DNA from: Desulfobulbaceae bacterium
Lineage (GTDB): Bacteria > Desulfobacterota > Desulfobulbia > Desulfobulbales > SURF-16
NCBI GenBank assembly: GCA_024763495.1
Contig: JANTFJ010000103.1
Span: forward strand, 1-8,313
DNA: 8,313 nt
Direction of reading: 5' to 3'
Shown piece after piece: positions 7,097-8,313 of this stretch. The notes beneath the pieces are model-generated. The model worked only from the letters and a program-made list of their open reading frames with translations. It ran no database searches and was not told the origin of the DNA. The translations under genes and the position numbers were made by a program. Within the stretch, counting starts at the first letter, position 1, and every line of letters begins with the position of its first letter.

Positions 7097-7407
7097 TTAC
7101 AGAAAAATTTAAAATAGGAGATAGTTTTTTCCAGTATGCTTTTCTAACTTTCAATATGCTTACTGTTACCATAAAAAACCTTCACAAAAATATGGCACTA
7201 TTTATAGATCAAGTCAAATGACCTGATACTTATTATTGCTCACTTTTGTCGGTAAAATAAAATGTTTATAATCTGAATTGGTATCATTATAAATTGACCG
7301 GCACTATAGCAAAATTATTTTTTCCTCGACTGAATTACATTGTCTTCAAAATATTCTTAATTTGTAACTAATCACCGAGCAAGCAACTTAATTTCGCTAA
7401 CCCTCGT
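7097..7407. other. AT-rich upstream region of the operon, no gene
   Basis: No open frame of useful length or recognisable RNA was found on either strand. It holds the candidate operon promoter (7189-7217). The 9-base TTTCGCTAA at 7392-7400 has its inverted copy TTAGCGAAA at 7633-7641, bracketing the small element. Confidence 0.6.
7189..7217 (-). promoter_or_regulatory. Candidate sigma-70-like promoter of the operon
   Basis: On the minus strand TTGACT (7217-7212) and CATATT (7194-7189) are separated by 17 bases, the best spacing I found upstream of the first gene. The -10 box matches the consensus at four of six positions. The predicted leader would be roughly 85 bases. A GTCA-AA-TGAC inverted repeat (7213-7222) overlaps the -35 box and could be an operator. 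The region is AT-rich, so chance matches are likely. Confidence 0.35.
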
Positions 7408-7525
7408 AATTGTAACTGGTTACAGGGTATAGGTAAGCGACCAGCGTGAGAATCTGGTGCCCAGTAAACAGTTGCAATTAGGGGGGTGCGACGTTCCGGC
7501 ACTTACCCCGTGAGCAGTTACAATT
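7408..7525. mobile_element. Short inverted-repeat element (about 110 bp, GTAA...TTAC ends)
   Basis: The left arm 7408-7429 and the reverse complement of the right arm 7504-7525 match at 19 of 22 bases, starting AATTGTAACTG. Taking GTAA...TTAC as the ends gives 7412-7521, 110 bp, noticeably richer in G and C than its surroundings. A further degenerate copy of the end motif lies inside at 7456-7475. No open frame fills it, and no matching 8-base target duplication flanks it. It resembles a non-autonomous or decayed IS66-like element; that family link is inferred from GTAA ends only. Confidence 0.55.
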
Positions 7526-7764
7526 TTATTAAATTTATTTTTATCGTATAAAAAAATATATTATCATATTAAATATATAAAGAGCAAGACGGAAGCAAAC
7601 AAATTGCAGGGTAATTTAATTCCGGCTCATTCTTAGCGAAACTTCATTAAATTAATAAAATATATAAACATCTCCTCGCATATTCGATATAAATAAGATA
7701 ACAACAATAATATGAGAGGGGTTGCTTTGAAATTAGCTCAAGTAGTATTACGCCCTGTTCATCC
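7526..7764. other. AT-rich spacer between the two small repeat elements
   Basis: Very AT-rich and without a supportable gene. An 18-codon frame (ATG at 7711, stop overlapping the GTAA of the next element) is present, but it is too short to support. No promoter here could be tied to a gene. Confidence 0.5.
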
Positions 7765-7871
7765 GTAACCGTTACCAGTACCTTAGATTTGTTCATTTGG
7801 GCCTGCGCTGCATACTGGTGCTATGTAAGCAGGTCAACATGGACGAAGATGAGGTGCTGGTGAACAATTAC
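7765..7871. mobile_element. Second short inverted-repeat element (about 107 bp)
   Basis: GTAACCGTTACCAGTACC (7765-7782) is nearly the reverse complement of GGTGCTGGTGAACAATTAC (7853-7871), with one gap and three mismatches. Its length and GTAA...TTAC ends match the element at 7412-7521, though the interiors do not align obviously. It lies about 40 bases before the DUF4338-like relic and may be part of the same decayed insertion. Confidence 0.45.
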
Positions 7872-7913
7872 GTTCATCCTGCCGATGAATCACGGTTTTA
7901 AAAGTTAATGTAA

Positions 7914-8159
7914 GCACATCATTACCTTGGCGCTTTGCCTAAAATCGGCAATACCATTTGGTATATAGCCACCTGCAATGGTGAATGGGTCGCCTTGCTC
8001 AGCTATTCTGCCACATCTTTAAAATGCGGTGTTCGGAAGAATTGGATTGGCTGGGGATTTCGCCACCAGTATGACCGTCTCCATCTAGTACTCCGTCCCA
8101 AAAGTCTTGACATATTTATTGGCAATTTGATTTTCTACGCTGCCTCCAGCATTTTATGA
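7914..8159 (+). pseudogene. Relic of a DUF4338 (DruA-like) protein
   Basis: The frame opens after a TAA at 7911 and reads AHHYLG, then a block containing WYIATCNGEWVALLSYSA, LKCGVRKNWIGW and YDRLHLV, before a stop at 8157-8159. The order HHYLG, ALL-SA--LKC--R--WIGW, RLHL is what I know from the DUF4338 family. That family includes DruA of the Druantia defence system and many copies associated with mobile elements. Only about 80 residues remain of a usual 250 or more. The expected residues after RLHL (NN-RFLIL type) are replaced, and no start codon with a ribosome site precedes the block (TTG at 7935 is the first possible). I therefore read it as a decayed fragment rather than an active gene. 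The assignment is from memory of motifs. Confidence 0.6.
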
Positions 8160-8313
8160 CAGATATAATCTTCAAAAACAAATAATAAGTGATTCAGGGC
8201 ACTCTCAGCATTCACCTGTTACGTTGCACGCCCATTGTCAGAGATATCGTATTCTGGTTGCACGTTCCATGCGCAGGCCATTTATTGGCATAAATTTTGC
8301 TTTCGGATACCTT
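8160..8313. other. Window end after the DUF4338-like relic, no clear gene
   Basis: All frames are interrupted or match nothing I recognise. The stretch probably continues the decayed DUF4338-like gene with shifts of frame, but I could not confirm any family motif. Confidence 0.35.

Noticed and set aside
7245..7300. Plus-strand promoter boxes (TATAAT-like and TTGACC)
   Set aside because: Spacing to partner boxes is poor and no plus-strand gene follows within a sensible distance.
7522..7529. 8-base target duplication expected for IS66-type insertion around 7412-7521
   Set aside because: The eight bases on the left (TCGTAATT) do not match those on the right (AATTTTAT); only AATT is shared as part of the inverted repeat.
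7711..7767. Eighteen-codon frame, or a TTG start after GAGGGG, as a precursor peptide for the radical SAM enzymes
   Set aside because: It is on the opposite strand from the operon, runs into a repeat element, and has no leader/core character; nothing else in the window looks like a RiPP precursor, so a peptide-modifying system is not supported.

Overview
The window holds a compact six-gene operon, all on the minus strand, which fills about positions 102-7096. It is flanked by AT-rich DNA with decayed mobile-element sequence. In transcription order (right to left) it encodes: radical SAM enzyme A; an ABC-2 polysaccharide-export permease (Wzm type); its ATPase with a C-terminal extension (Wzt type); a class I methyltransferase with a C-terminal coiled coil; radical SAM enzyme B, a paralogue of A; and a family 2 glycosyltransferase. 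Gaps between genes are 22-42 bases and the last pair overlaps by 17 bases, so a single transcript is likely.

Wzm/Wzt transporters export undecaprenyl-linked O-antigen-like glycans or similar surface polysaccharides, which points to a Gram-negative host. The AT-rich composition, the IS66-like terminal motifs and the DUF4338-like relic fit a sediment or anaerobic lineage such as Desulfobacterota. That taxonomic guess rests on general impression and is weak.

Proposed working model (inference): the glycosyltransferase and enzymes encoded elsewhere build a chain. The coiled-coil methyltransferase may cap its non-reducing end, and the C-terminal domain of the ATPase may recognise that cap and trigger export. 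The two radical SAM enzymes would carry out uncommon radical chemistry on a sugar or a substituent. The pairing of two diverged copies of an uncharacterised radical SAM family with an export system that looks able to recognise a chain cap is the most interesting feature of the window.

The flanks: 1-101 contains a long imperfect hairpin and one copy of a GTAACTG-type terminal motif. 7097-7407 is AT-rich leader and promoter DNA. 7408-7525 and 7765-7871 are two short elements of about 110 bp, bounded by GTAA...TTAC inverted repeats. 7914-8159 is a relic of a DUF4338 (DruA-like) protein. I see no convincing gene in 8160-8313 and no tRNA, rRNA or CRISPR array anywhere.
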